64,000 nucleotides of DNA from Treponema sp. (GCA_022010055.1 CP091737.1:1612001-1676000); one strand, 5' to 3'; shown: positions 49,975 to 60,510, numbered from the stretch's first letter. Made by a program: numbers and translations. Notes: generated from the letters alone by a model not told the origin.

Positions 49975-50002
49975 AGCATATAGCATGATAAAAACGAACG
50001 GC
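49975..50002 (-). promoter_or_regulatory. GCCGTTC-class promoter for nucleotide-metabolism genes
   Basis: Minus strand: GCCGTTC (49996-50002), 15 nt, TATGCT (49975-49980). It faces DUF4406 and dut. Its upstream edge abuts the palindromic operator at 50005. Confidence 0.6.
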
Positions 50003-50004
50003 AA

Positions 50005-50017
50005 TTGTAAATTACAA
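50005..50017. promoter_or_regulatory. Palindromic operator before late operon
   Basis: TTGTAAATTACAA, same core as 26748. A half-related ACATTTAACAACT follows at about 50030. Likely controls late and/or divergent early transcription. Confidence 0.65.
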
Positions 50018-50071
50018 CTATTTTTAACTACATTTAACAACTATCACAAATATCCATAAACTTTTTTTGAT

Positions 50072-50482
50072 ATGGCAATAATCGCACCACCATCAACAGG
50101 GAAAGATAAACCTGTAACAGTTGATATGAAGTTTCTTCTCAGGGTTCTGTCCGCAAAAATGCGTGAGCTTGTCTCGACAGAAGACGGCAGACAGATGACA
50201 GTCGCACAGGCTATGGCAGAACGACTCACTAATGCCGCGATGTTTGCGGAGTCGAATTCGGACGCAATTATGGCACAGAAACTTATCTATGAACGCCTGT
50301 ATGGAAAAGCCGCTGTTATGAAAACAGATGAAGTCAAACCTATGCCTAAGGTTGTGTTTGCTCTTAATGATATGACCCTGAAAGAGGTTGATAACTCTGT
50401 AAACAAAAATCTCCCTTCTGAAGACAATGACGAAATCGGAATTCTTGTAGAGACCGATGACGGCAAGGAGATGATTGTTTAA
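50072..50482 (+). CDS. Probable terminase small subunit
   Basis: 136 aa, directly before the large terminase with a 1-bp overlap. Helical N-terminal half (KFLLRVLSAKMRELV, then MTVAQAMAERL) and an acidic C-terminus. Small terminases recognise the packaging site; the call rests mainly on position. Confidence 0.65.
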   Translation: MAIIAPPSTGKDKPVTVDMKFLLRVLSAKMRELVSTEDGRQMTVAQAMAERLTNAAMFAESNSDAIMAQKLIYERLYGKAAVMKTDEVKPMPKVVFALNDMTLKEVDNSVNKNLPSEDNDEIGILVETDDGKEMIV

Positions 50483-51729
50483 TGGCTGAAATTGTATACA
50501 GGCTGACAAAACCTCAAGCAAAAATACTCTCATCTAACAAGCGGTTTGTATTTGTAAATGCAGGTCGTCGATTCGGAAAAACGTGGCTAAGCGGAGCAAG
50601 GGCAATGAACAAACTGACAAATAAACCGAAGTCAGTCGTATGGTATGTAGCCCCGACGCAGAACCTTGCAAGAAATGTTTTTTGGGATGGATGGATTAAA
50701 GAACATATGCCGGAAGAATATATACAGAAAAAGAATGAACAGCTTATGGTAATGTGGCTAAAAAACGGTTCTGTACTGTATGTGCTTTCCGCTGAAAACC
50801 CAGACCGCCTGAGAGGAAGCGGCGTAGACCTTTTAATTATGGACGAATGCGGATTTATCAAGAAAGAGGCTTATGACATTATCCGTCCAGTTTTGTCTGA
50901 CAAATACCATGACGGAGAGGCTTTGTATATATCCACCCCAAAAGGCTACAACTGGTTTTACGACCTTTATTGCAAGGCGAAAGAGAATCCTGCCACTTGG
51001 GATGTTTTTGAGTATACGACAGAAGAAGGCGGCAATGTTCCGAAAGGGGAACTGGAAGAGGCGAAAAAAGATATGTCTCCAAAAATGTATGCTCAGGAAT
51101 ATCTTGCGTCCTTTGAGTGTGTGTCAAACCGTGTATATGAGAACTATAACAGAGTCGAAAACGCCTGTGAAATTGATTTTAACTGGGGGCTTTCAGATAT
51201 TCACGTTGGGATGGACTTTAACGTGAATCCAATGACAGCTGCAATAGCCGTATACGAAAGAGGCTCGCTTTATTTTTTTGATGAAATTTGCGAAAAGGGT
51301 TCAAACACGCAGGAAGTCGCGACAATGATAAAAAAACGTTATCCGACTGCGACTGTATATGTATACCCTGACCCTACCGGGCACAGAGGACAGACAAACG
51401 CCCCTGTAGGACAAACAGACTTCTCCATCCTTGAAAAAAACGGATTTATTGTATGTGCACCAAAACATCCTTATCCGACTAAAGATAAATTCAACAATGT
51501 GAATTCCGCTCTTCTTGACGCGACAGGAAGCAGACACGTTTTTGTCGCAAAGGACAAATGTCTTCATCTGAAAAAGGCGTGGGAGGGGTATCAATACAAG
51601 GAGAACGGCGACACTGATAAATCGTCAGGACTTGACCATATATCAGACGCTGCCGCTTATCTAATATGCTACAAAATGCCGTATTACAGCCATAAGGCAA
51701 TAAGACGACCAAAGGTTTTAGGAGTTTAA
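50482..51729 (+). CDS. terL: Terminase large subunit
   Basis: 415 aa. The ATPase domain has Walker A GRRFGKT (28-34) and Walker B LLIMDECGF (about 117-125); the RNase H-like nuclease has GMDFN (about 244), YPDPTG (about 303) and DHISDAAAY (about 385). Pumps DNA into the prohead and cuts it. First large gene of the late operon. Confidence 0.95.
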   Translation: MAEIVYRLTKPQAKILSSNKRFVFVNAGRRFGKTWLSGARAMNKLTNKPKSVVWYVAPTQNLARNVFWDGWIKEHMPEEYIQKKNEQLMVMWLKNGSVLYVLSAENPDRLRGSGVDLLIMDECGFIKKEAYDIIRPVLSDKYHDGEALYISTPKGYNWFYDLYCKAKENPATWDVFEYTTEEGGNVPKGELEEAKKDMSPKMYAQEYLASFECVSNRVYENYNRVENACEIDFNWGLSDIHVGMDFNVNPMTAAIAVYERGSLYFFDEICEKGSNTQEVATMIKKRYPTATVYVYPDPTGHRGQTNAPVGQTDFSILEKNGFIVCAPKHPYPTKDKFNNVNSALLDATGSRHVFVAKDKCLHLKKAWEGYQYKENGDTDKSSGLDHISDAAAYLICYKMPYYSHKAIRRPKVLGV

Positions 51730-51730
51730 T

Positions 51731-53216
51731 ATGCCTGTACAGACAACTCATCCATTATATGAAAAAAGAAAAAGACAATGGCAGACTGTAAGAGATTGCG
51801 TCGAGGGAGAGGATGCTATCAAGTCTAAAAATGAAACCTATCTCCCCAGGGCTTTGGGGCTAGACCAGCGTCAGTATGACGCATATAAACAAAGGGCAAG
51901 ATGGGTCAATTACACAGGAAGAACTCTTGACGGTCTGCATGGGCTTATATTCAGAAGAGACCCTGTTATTCAGGCTTCCGACGAATTCAAAAGCTCAGGG
52001 ATTCTTAATGATATAGACAGACGCGGCACGTCAATATATCAATTCGTCTCTGATATGACATACGATGCGATACAAACTTCGTTTGGCGGACTTCTTGTGG
52101 ATCTGCCTAAAAGCAACGGTCCGACAAGCCAGTTTGAAGCAGAAAAAAAAAGGCATAAGACCGTATATGCGTTACTATCCTGCTGAATCAATTATCAACT
52201 GGCGTTACGGTGTTGTGGATAGCTCTGAAAAACTTGTTCTTGTTGTATTACAGGAAGATTCTGACGAGGCGATTGGGGATGAGTTTTCTCATGACAGCCA
52301 AACTCAATATCGTGTCCTTGATATTAACAATGGTACATATCGACAGCGTGTAATCAGGACTTTTAGAAACAAAAAAAATGAGGAAGTATTTGACGAAGAA
52401 AATATTTCTATTGTTGTAAATAATAAAAGCGTGTCAGAAATACCTTTTATAATGCTTCCGTCGTCGGCTCCAGAAAAACCTATGCTTCTCGATTTGGCAT
52501 ATTGCAACATCGGGCATTTCCAGAAGTCGGCAGATTATGAGAATGGAGTTCATCTTACGACACTCCCAACTGGGTATGTAACAGGGCATAAACAGGCAAG
52601 GGATGATTCTGGGGAAAATGAATCTATCCGCCTAGGTGGAGACCAATTCCTTATTTTCGAGGAGGAGGAGGCAAAAGTCGGAACCCTTGTATTCTCAGGA
52701 GCAGGACTTACCCATTCAGAAATAGCTCTTAAAAATTCCCTTTCTGATATGGCTGTTCTTGGTACAAGACTTATTGTGCCTGAAAAAGGCACCTCAGAAT
52801 CAGCGGATTCTGCGAAAATTCACAGAGCCGGGGAAAATGCAATTCTTGCAACATTCGCAAAAAATATCAGCGACAAGATTTCTGCCGCTCTTAATATAAT
52901 GAACAAATGGTGCGGCTTTAATGGAGAAATCAAATTTTCATTATGCACTGATTATGATACCCTTGCATTCGACCCTAACGCATTGAATTCCCTTGCCAAT
53001 CTCGCTGATAAAGACCGGCTTCCAATGCCGTATATATACTTTAATCTTAGAAACGGAGAATATGCACCGTCTGACTCTGATTACGAAGAATATGCGACAT
53101 TGCTTGCGATGGAAAAAGCGGGGGCTTCTCCCCTCGAAGTTTTTGACTATTACAACAAACGAAGGATGGGACAAAACCCTGAGCCTAAGAATGAAAAACC
53201 GAAAGTTGCAGTATGA
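51731..53216 (+). CDS. Portal protein (DUF4055 type), frameshifted
   Basis: One extra A in the A9 run at 52142-52150 splits the gene; without it the product is about 494 aa (MPVQTTHPLYEKRKRQW to NEKPKVAV). WVNYTGRTLDGLHGLIF and YYPAESIINWRYG are typical of DUF4055 portals, the dodecameric DNA gate at the capsid vertex. Correct place after terL. Confidence 0.85.
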
Positions 53217-54102
53217 TAGAATTTTCAGATTTTATAAAACATCAAGCTAACGCCGAATACTTTGGAAACTGGATTATCTCTGAATTCAAGGAGCTCTACA
53301 GAGAAAAATATGACGAGATATTGAACGAGATAAATTCCATTCCGTTGATTTCATCAAAGGAGAAATTGCTGATTTTGCAAGAATGTATAGAAGCAGCGTA
53401 TCTTGACCTTGAAAAAAAAGCAGAAAAGAAACTTGATGAAGATATTGAGCAGATTATAGAAACTGAAAAAAGCTGGCTTGTTTCATATATGGCAAAAATA
53501 GGCATTTTATATACAGTCAGCAATTCATTGGCTAAAAATGTAAAATTTATGCCTATCGCAGAAAAGAACTCGTATAAAGAGATAATTCCGCAAATGAACA
53601 GCCGCATAAAAAGAGCAACGGAAAATGTTCTTAAAATCGCATACCTCACAAAAGAGCCTTCTGAAAATATAACAGAAAGGTTGGAAAGAAATTACAAAAG
53701 ATACGAGAACTATATTGAAACTGACTTAATGACAATGAATTCTGCGATATTCAGAAACACTGACTATCAAATATTTAGAGAGAATAATCAAACTGTCCGT
53801 TATTCAGCAATTCTTGATTTTCATACCTGTCTCAATTGTGCAAGCAACTCTGGAATCATTTACAAAATAACAGAAGCTCCTATTCTACCTATGCACGAGC
53901 GTTGCAGATGTTTCTTGTGCCGGTAGAGATAAAACAGGACGGAATATCAAACTTTTCGGAATGGATAGAATCCTTGTCCGAATCTGATAAAAGAAAATAT
54001 TTAGGAAAAGGAAGATTTGAACTTTATAAGAAAGGTATAAAACCAGAGTCTTTCGTAAATGACGGTAGGATAATTCCTTTGTCCGAATTTGAGAATAATT
54101 GA
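53213..54102 (+). CDS. Minor head (SPP1 gp7/Mu F-like) protein, frameshifted
   Basis: One T missing near 53911 (TGTTTC for TGTTTTC) splits the C-terminal end. Joined, about 296 aa. The family C-terminal C-x2-C...H-x-x-C-x-C signature is seen in TCLNCASNSG and MHERCRC. This family enters the prohead with DNA. Overlaps the portal by 4 bp. Confidence 0.75.
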
Positions 54103-54149
54103 GCCTTTTACTATCACTTAGAGCATTTATACAAGCAAAATCACGTAAG

Positions 54150-54197
54150 AAACCTGCAAGAATAATGCAAAAATTGCCATTTCTTGCAGGTTTTTTA
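54150..54197 (+). terminator. Terminator inside the late operon
   Basis: AACCTGCAAGAA / TTCTTGCAGGTT perfect 12-bp stem, 18-nt loop, six T. Lies between the minor head and scaffold genes, so it may reduce upstream read-through or set capsid gene dosage. Confidence 0.8.
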
Positions 54198-54254
54198 TAT
54201 TCCTCAATTTTTAACACCAAAAAAAAACACTGATAGCCTTACCTCAAACTTACG

Positions 54255-54302
54255 GATTTTTCTGCTGTGTGCAGATTCGCAGTATGCGAAGTCCAGAAAA
54301 AG
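54255..54302 (+). promoter_or_regulatory. Structured 5' leader of the scaffold gene
   Basis: Outer stem TTTTTCT / AGAAAAA encloses CTGC/GCAG and TTCGCA/TGCGAA hairpins, a three-way junction shape. It begins about 60 bases after the operon terminator and ends 20 bases before the scaffold ATG. Possibly a translation control element. Confidence 0.4.
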
Positions 54303-54323
54303 CAAATAACAAGAGGTCCAAGT

Positions 54324-55093
54324 ATGGCAATCGAAAAATCACAATTATTGGGAATTCTTAATGAAGAAGCTGACGCAGAAGCAAAGGCTGATTCTTTACT
54401 GGAAATGATTAAGAAGGACTTTGAGGAACAACAGACAAAGATTCTTGTAAACCGTGAACAGATTAAGAAGGAAAAACTGAGGAAATCAACAAGCGGCACG
54501 CTGCTGAAAAGGCTAAAGAGGAACTTGAATCTCAGCTGAAAGTCTTACAGGAAAAACTAAAGGCTAATAATCCTACTGAAATTCAGAAGGTTTATGAAAC
54601 TCAGTTGCAGGACGCGAAAAAAGTCTATGAGACAAAAGTTACGGAATTACAGTCAAATCTGAATTTAAGGGATAAAGAAATCAACGACCTTAAACAGGAA
54701 AAATTCAAGCTGTCTTGTATGGAAGAATTCAACAAGGCGATTGCAGATAAAAATGTGGCTCCAGACGCAGTGCAGGACTTGTCAAGATATGTACTCGGTG
54801 ATAATTGCTCCAAATTCTCACTCCGCTCTTTAGGAGAAGGAAATGGAAATGTGATTGTTACGGAAGACATGAAGACGATTAAGAACGTCCTTGAAGATGT
54901 CCTTAATAATACAACCTTCGGAAAACGATGTGTTGTTGTGAACACAAGCGGAGGCGGTGCGGAAGGCGGCTCCAAAGGTATTCCGGCAGGCACAACAAAT
55001 CCGTGGAAAAAAGAAACTTTCAATCTTACCAAACAGGCTGAGCTTCTGAGAAATGACCCTGCTTTGGCAGCGGCTCTTAAAGCCCAGGCTTAA
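54324..55093 (+). CDS. Scaffold-like protein, frameshifted
   Basis: Starts MAIEKSQLLGILNEE. One A missing in AAAAA near 54476 joins KKEK to TEEINKRHAAEKAKEEL (256 aa). Long coiled coil followed by a compact C-terminal end, directly before the capsid gene: the layout of a scaffolding protein that guides prohead assembly. Confidence 0.75.
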
Positions 55094-55105
55094 AAGGAGC
55101 TAATT

Positions 55106-56047
55106 ATGGCTACAGGCTACACAAAAGTTGCCGACGTTATTGAACCAGAGGTATTCGTACCGTACATGATTCAGAAGACAACTGAAAAAAATGCTTTTTT
55201 GGCATCTGGAATCGCAACTTCAGATGAAAATATTGTCCTTGACCGTGGCGGTCGAACTGTAAATCTTCCATTCTGGAAGGATTTGTCAGGCGAAGCGGAA
55301 CTTCTCAGCGACTCGGCTGCTCTTTCAGTCAACAAAATTGATGCCTTCGGAGACGTTGCTGCAATCCATGCTCGCGGTGTGGCATACGGATTCAACAATA
55401 TTGCGAAATTCCTTTCAGGAGATGACCCTATGAAAGTAATCGCAGACAAACTCTCTGGTAAATGGGCACACGACTTTGAAACTGTAATGACAAAAACTCT
55501 TACAGGTATTTTTGGAGTCGCAGGAATGGCAGATTCTATTCTTGACAAATCAGAGGCAGTCCTTGATTCATACATCATGACAGACGCAATGTTCCTTCTT
55601 GGAGATAACTTTGAGAAAATCACCGCGATTGCAATGCACTCAAAAGTCCTTGCGAAACTCCAGAATCTTGAACTTGTAGAAACTGTCAAGCCGTCTGAAA
55701 GCACAGTTCCAATTCATACGTACTCAGGAAGACGAATTATTGTCGACGACCGTCTTGCCCCGGAAACAGGTGTATACCCTGTTTATTTCTTTGGTTCTGG
55801 TGCCTTTGCATTCAATGAGAACGCCGAAGCCTCTACTATAAAATCCGACGAGGATATTCTTGAAGATACAGTTGTTGTTGCTTCAAGACGTATTTTTACA
55901 ATGCATCCTCGCGGAGTTAAATGGGTTGGAACAGCAGCAGGATTGACACCGAGCGACGCAGAACTTGCTACTGCGGCAAACTGGTCTCTCGTGGAAGACC
56001 GCAAGAATGTCGCTTTGGCATTGCTCAAAGTGAAGGTTGCCGCTTAA
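55106..56047 (+). CDS. Major capsid protein
   Basis: 313 aa. MATGYTKVADVIEPEVFVPYM and later YSGRRIIVDDRL and FTMHPRGVKWVG are typical of HK97-fold major capsid proteins of the P22-like/N4gp56-type branch. Intact frame, strong AAGGAG, position after the scaffold. Forms the icosahedral shell. Confidence 0.88.
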   Translation: MATGYTKVADVIEPEVFVPYMIQKTTEKNAFLASGIATSDENIVLDRGGRTVNLPFWKDLSGEAELLSDSAALSVNKIDAFGDVAAIHARGVAYGFNNIAKFLSGDDPMKVIADKLSGKWAHDFETVMTKTLTGIFGVAGMADSILDKSEAVLDSYIMTDAMFLLGDNFEKITAIAMHSKVLAKLQNLELVETVKPSESTVPIHTYSGRRIIVDDRLAPETGVYPVYFFGSGAFAFNENAEASTIKSDEDILEDTVVVASRRIFTMHPRGVKWVGTAAGLTPSDAELATAANWSLVEDRKNVALALLKVKVAA

Positions 56048-56062
56048 ACCGGGAGATTACTA

Positions 56063-56269
56063 ATGGGGCTTACTGGATTTAATAAAAGGCGACGCGAGGC
56101 GGCTCTTGTTGCAAAAGCAAAAGTGGCGGATAAACCTCGACAGGAACCTGTTTCAGTAAGTCCTCAGCAAAAAAAAGCTGAGGACTCTGAAATCAAACCA
56201 AAGCCTGTGCATAGCACAGACAAGAAGAAACCAAAGGTGGGTATAAATGAAAATTCAAAAAATGACTGA
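56063..56269 (+). CDS. Basic disordered protein, 68 aa
   Basis: MGLTGFNKRRREAALVAKAK then a K/P/Q-rich tail. Resembles short head-completion or capsid-proximal proteins, but no family can be named. Overlaps the next gene. Confidence 0.55.
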   Translation: MGLTGFNKRRREAALVAKAKVADKPRQEPVSVSPQQKKAEDSEIKPKPVHSTDKKKPKVGINENSKND

Positions 56270-56426
56270 CGGTAAGGTTGTTACTAGAGAAATTTCAGTA
56301 AACGACCTTGGTTATTTTCAGCACAAAGGTTGGGAAGCAGTCTGCGAACAGGATGACAATTCTGTCGTGGATAATGACTTCTCAATGAACCGTAAAAAGA
56401 AACACCGCTTTGAAGACGAGGCGTAA
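56247..56426 (+). CDS. Small head-region protein, 59 aa
   Basis: MKIQKMTDGKVVTREISVND, then LGYFQHKGWEAV, a short beta-helix pattern common just after capsid genes, with an acidic/basic tail. AAAGGTGG upstream. Function unknown. Confidence 0.55.
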   Translation: MKIQKMTDGKVVTREISVNDLGYFQHKGWEAVCEQDDNSVVDNDFSMNRKKKHRFEDEA

Positions 56427-56429
56427 AGA

Positions 56430-57068
56430 ATGGCACCCGAAGACGATATTTTAGACAATGGAGCAACGCCAGACACGCCAGAGACAGGAGATTCAGTTGA
56501 TACCGGCGACAAAGAACCGGTATCAGTTATAGAGCTTATTGTCGAGGACGGAAATCTTGTCGAGGGTGCCAACTCTTACGTATCTCTGGAGGAAGCGACC
56601 GCATATCAGCGGCGTTTTAATAGACAAGACTGGCTCGGTCTTTCAGAGGATGAAAAAAAAGCGTCGCTTATAAAAGCCACGCAATATGTTGATAATCAGT
56701 TTACATGGAAAGGTCGTAGAAAATATCAAACCCAGGAACTTGGCTTTCCAAGAGTTATGCTTTTAGATTTGGATGGCTTTGAGGTTACAGGTATTCCTGC
56801 CCGGTTGAAACAGGCAATCTGCGAGGCGGCTTACTACGGTTATCAGACAGACCTTTTTCAGACATACGAAAGCGAGCAAGGCATTATAAAACGCAACAAA
56901 GAACGTGTTGAGGGTGCTGTTGAAAAAGAGGTCGAGTATTTCAATTCTAAGGAAACAGCAGTCGATTATATATCAAAGTATGCGGCTTTAAATTCCCTGC
57001 TCCGTGGTTTCTACATTGACAGAAACAGCGGAAAAAGTGTCAACTGCCGAGCTTTATGGAGTTATTAA
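56430..57068 (+). CDS. Head-tail connector (adaptor) protein
   Basis: 212 aa. Acidic leader, then NSYVSLEEATAYQRRF and SLIKATQYVDNQFTWKGRR, the DnaT-like/gp6-type adaptor pattern. Binds the portal and starts the neck. Intact frame. Confidence 0.8.
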   Translation: MAPEDDILDNGATPDTPETGDSVDTGDKEPVSVIELIVEDGNLVEGANSYVSLEEATAYQRRFNRQDWLGLSEDEKKASLIKATQYVDNQFTWKGRRKYQTQELGFPRVMLLDLDGFEVTGIPARLKQAICEAAYYGYQTDLFQTYESEQGIIKRNKERVEGAVEKEVEYFNSKETAVDYISKYAALNSLLRGFYIDRNSGKSVNCRALWSY

Positions 57069-57075
57069 AAAAAGA

Positions 57076-57459
57076 ATGGGCTTTTATGATAGGATGAGAA
57101 ATATTGCATATTCTTTAATAAGCTCGTACGGCGACAAATTCATGCTGAAAAAGCCGGATGGGAATGCAGTTTTTAACCCTGACACAAATAGAAACGAACA
57201 GCATTTTTCTGAATATCCAGGCAAATGCCTAATGAAGCCTTATACAGCGGAAATGATAGGCTCTTTGAACAATATCATCAAAGCCGGCGATGTAGAATTC
57301 AAATGTGTTATGGATGATATGTCCGTAACTCCAACAGAAGGAAAAGATAAGGTTGTCTTTGGAGGCGACACGTATAATATTCTTTCTGTTTCAATGGTCA
57401 AGCCAAACGGCAAGACTGTTATAGTGCACTCCTTGCAGGCAAGGAGAGCTACAAAATGA
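57076..57459 (+). CDS. Head closure or neck protein
   Basis: 127 aa from ATG 57076 (a GTG at 57037 would add 13 residues). MGFYDRMRNIAYSLISSYG then strands, including FGGDTYNILSVSMVKPNG, typical of phage head-closure/stopper proteins. Overlaps the next start by 4 bp. Confidence 0.65.
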   Translation: MGFYDRMRNIAYSLISSYGDKFMLKKPDGNAVFNPDTNRNEQHFSEYPGKCLMKPYTAEMIGSLNNIIKAGDVEFKCVMDDMSVTPTEGKDKVVFGGDTYNILSVSMVKPNGKTVIVHSLQARRATK

Positions 57460-60054
57460 TAACAATTGATTCAATCGAAACAAAAGGTCTTGAAACTGTA
57501 ATCAAATTATCTCGTGATGGAAAATCACAGATAAGAACATACGATGTTCTTCAAGCTGGAAAATTTCTCTCAAGCCTTGGGAACATGGATATTTCTTATA
57601 AAAACAAAACGACATTATCAAATGCGACCGCATTAAGAAACGCCTATGACAAAAAAATTAAAACACTTGATGTAAAGGTAGGTCCTGTAGAAGCTAAAGT
57701 AAAAATAAAAACGCCTGAGAACAACACCACTATAAAGATTGATGCCGTAGGTTCTTCTCTGTCAAATAATAATATAGGCAAGAATACCAACGATAACTCA
57801 GATATGTCTGGAACATTGAAAAAACTCAGGATATATGTAAATAAAAAAACTCAAGCCACCCTAAAAAGTGAACAAAAGCGGCTTGAAGAATATAGATTAA
57901 AACTTGCCAATGATGTTAAAGAATTAGCTCATATAAGCGGGGTTTCCTATGAATATAACCGTTCAAAAAACAAGAGTACCGGAAACGTTACAGAAGGAGT
58001 TGCGAAAAAAAAGACTCCTGACTTCAAAAAATTTTCTATTCCAGAGCTAAAAAAAATGAAAAAGAAACTCTCTCTAAAAGTAGAGAGGCAGGACAAGGCA
58101 TCTAAATTCAGGATTGAGGAACAGACTAAAAGAAGATACAAACTTATTGAATCAAGATATAAAACGCTTATAGAGAATGAGGAAAAACTGAATGAGCTTC
58201 TAAATGAAAGGGAAGCCCAAGTTATAGATATAATAGACATATTTTCAGAATTAAGTCAGGATAGCGGCTATTTTATCAACACAGGAGTAAAAACAAAAAC
58301 AGAATCAGGCACTGTAAAGCAGTCGGATTTATTCAATCAGGGCACTGCCACATTAAAAACAGGAAAAGAACTCATTGATACTATCGAAAAAATACGGACT
58401 TTATTTAAAAAGCACAACAGTCTAAATGAAGAAGGAATAGACCCGATGCTTGTTGATATTAAGCTCGTAAAAAAAATGGCTGGCTATACAAAGGCATCAA
58501 GAAAATACACAAATAGAGTGTTAGGAAGTTATAGAAATCAATTTCGTAATATTGATGAAAAAAACAGACGACTTATAGAAAAGTACAAACGAGATAAGCC
58601 TCAGAAGATTTATGACATAAGAGCTGTTCTTAATCCTTATGATACACCTTATGAACAGCTTGATGAAAAAAATAAGAAAGAGATAGAAAAACAAGCAAAC
58701 AAAGTAATACAAAACATACTTGAGAATAAAGGACTTTTCTTTGATTATGATAATCCAAGAAAAATTGAATCTGTTGAAATAAGAAAAATTAATGCTAGAA
58801 AAGAAACCCAGGCAGCATTAGAGCAAGCAGGGAAAGACCTTAAAAAAGTCATCAAACAAAAAGTTGCTGAATATATGGCAAAGCTGCCGAAAGGACAGTC
58901 CAAGAAACTTACATCGGTGGATTTTCAGAAAATCTCAAAAGAGGTTTCAATGAAATCATTGACAGCAAAATTTAAGTCTAAGACCGAGGTCTCTCCTATT
59001 GGAATAAGCTCTATAAAAGGCTTGGATAATATATTCTCCCCGGAAGAATCTTTATCTGTTGTCATTTATAACAAGGACAATCCAACTCGGACAAATTTGT
59101 AAATTATTCAGATAAATTTGAACCGCCAGAAGGATGGGCTATAAAACAAAAATCAAACGGACAGCCTCTTATCATAAGAGAAAAAACACAAAGCGAGAAA
59201 GTATTCAGAAAAATAAGATTAAAAAAAGCCTCTATACCACAGGAACTGATAAGAGAAGGAATTGTGGATAATTACTATGGATGTGTAATTGCCGCCAGTT
59301 TTTTTCAAATTTTAGTTTCTAATACCCCTTTAGACGAAGAATATGATTACGAAACAGAAGAAAAAGAAATTCGGACAAGAAATAAACGACTCAGGGGGAA
59401 AGAGTCAGACAGCAATGGAAAACAAACTTCTTATATAAAAGATGAATGGGTTTTTCAGCAGGATGTAGAAGTTTTTACATACAAGCGTAAAAGAAAAAGA
59501 CATCATACGCCAGACAAGGAAAGTGTGCGTTTTAGCTGGAATCTTCATTATAAAGGAAGAACGTTTACATCAAAAGAGATTAATGAGAAATGCATGAATT
59601 GTTTTGCAAAAAAAGCAGACCCTGCAAGCATAGAGGCAATTGCCCAGTACATATATTCAAAGACAAAAGATAGTCCTCTTGCAAATATAAATTTTACCTA
59701 TGACAACTCTAATAAAAGATGGGAACAACTTGAATATGGCGGTTACAGAAGTAAAAATTCCGGTCCGTACACAGGTGCAAAGTACGGCTCCCTATATCAG
59801 CATGGTGTTACAAACAGCTTTTCTTGGCAGGCTCCAAAAGGTTATGTAAGGGTCGCAGAAGCTCTTTGGAACTCTCTTGCAGAATCAGATTTTATATGGG
59901 GTTCTGTAGCACTATTCTTAAACAATGCTCTTGCCCAGCTGGATGTATCAAAGTTAATTCTGAAATCATGCAACGGTTAATGAAGTATGACCCGGATATA
60001 GGCTCAAGTGAGTATGACTACAAGGAAATTTTCATAGGGAGGAGCAATCAATAA
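57456..60054 (+). CDS. Very long neck-region protein, two frameshifts
   Basis: Missing bases near 59088 and 59953 divide an otherwise continuous 866-aa product. The N-terminal 90 residues are strand/helix like HK97 gp10-type neck proteins; then a charged coiled-coil body (about 130-540) and a C-terminal domain rich in Y/W/G (YGSLYQHGVTNSFSW). Neck proteins here are normally near 130-200 aa. Function of the long insert unknown. Confidence 0.6.
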
Positions 60055-60497
60055 TGACTGATATTTATGCAGAACAAATTCTTATAGAAAAATTCAAGAC
60101 ACTAAAAGGATTGCAGATAGAAACTACAAAAGATGAGAATGGCAATGATATTTTGTCTTATCCAGAAATCGCATTTCCGAACGAATCTTTTGAGCGTCCT
60201 GACGACGGTTACTGGTATGAGTTGTATTTCTTGCCAACCGAGCCTGTTCAAGTTGAGCTTGGCTCAGAAGCAAGAAGCCGTTGGTCAGGAGTAATGCAAA
60301 TCAATATATGCGTTCCAAAGAACGATGGGATTGTTCCGCTAAACAGCCGCTATAACAATATTGCGTCGCTGTTTAGAAGCGGTTCGATTATAGATGGCGT
60401 AAGAATCAGACGGACTTACAGAACTTCCGCACTGGATGACGGCGATTATTACGTAATGCCTGTTTCGGTCGAATGGCAGGCAGATTTAGAACGATAG
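60054..60497 (+). CDS. Tail terminator (DUF4128 type)
   Basis: 147 aa. WYELYFLPTEPVQVELG, SRWSGVMQINICVPK and IRRTYRTSALDDGDYYVMP fit the DUF4128 tail-terminator family that caps the tail tube and joins it to the head. Start overlaps the preceding stop (TAATG). Confidence 0.8.
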   Translation: MTDIYAEQILIEKFKTLKGLQIETTKDENGNDILSYPEIAFPNESFERPDDGYWYELYFLPTEPVQVELGSEARSRWSGVMQINICVPKNDGIVPLNSRYNNIASLFRSGSIIDGVRIRRTYRTSALDDGDYYVMPVSVEWQADLER

Positions 60498-60510
60498 CGT
60501 GGAGGTAAAA

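Noticed and set aside
4991..50017. CRISPR-like repeats (recurrent palindrome TTGTAAATTACAA)
   Set aside because: Copies are scattered at control regions with no regular spacers and no cas genes, so they fit operators.
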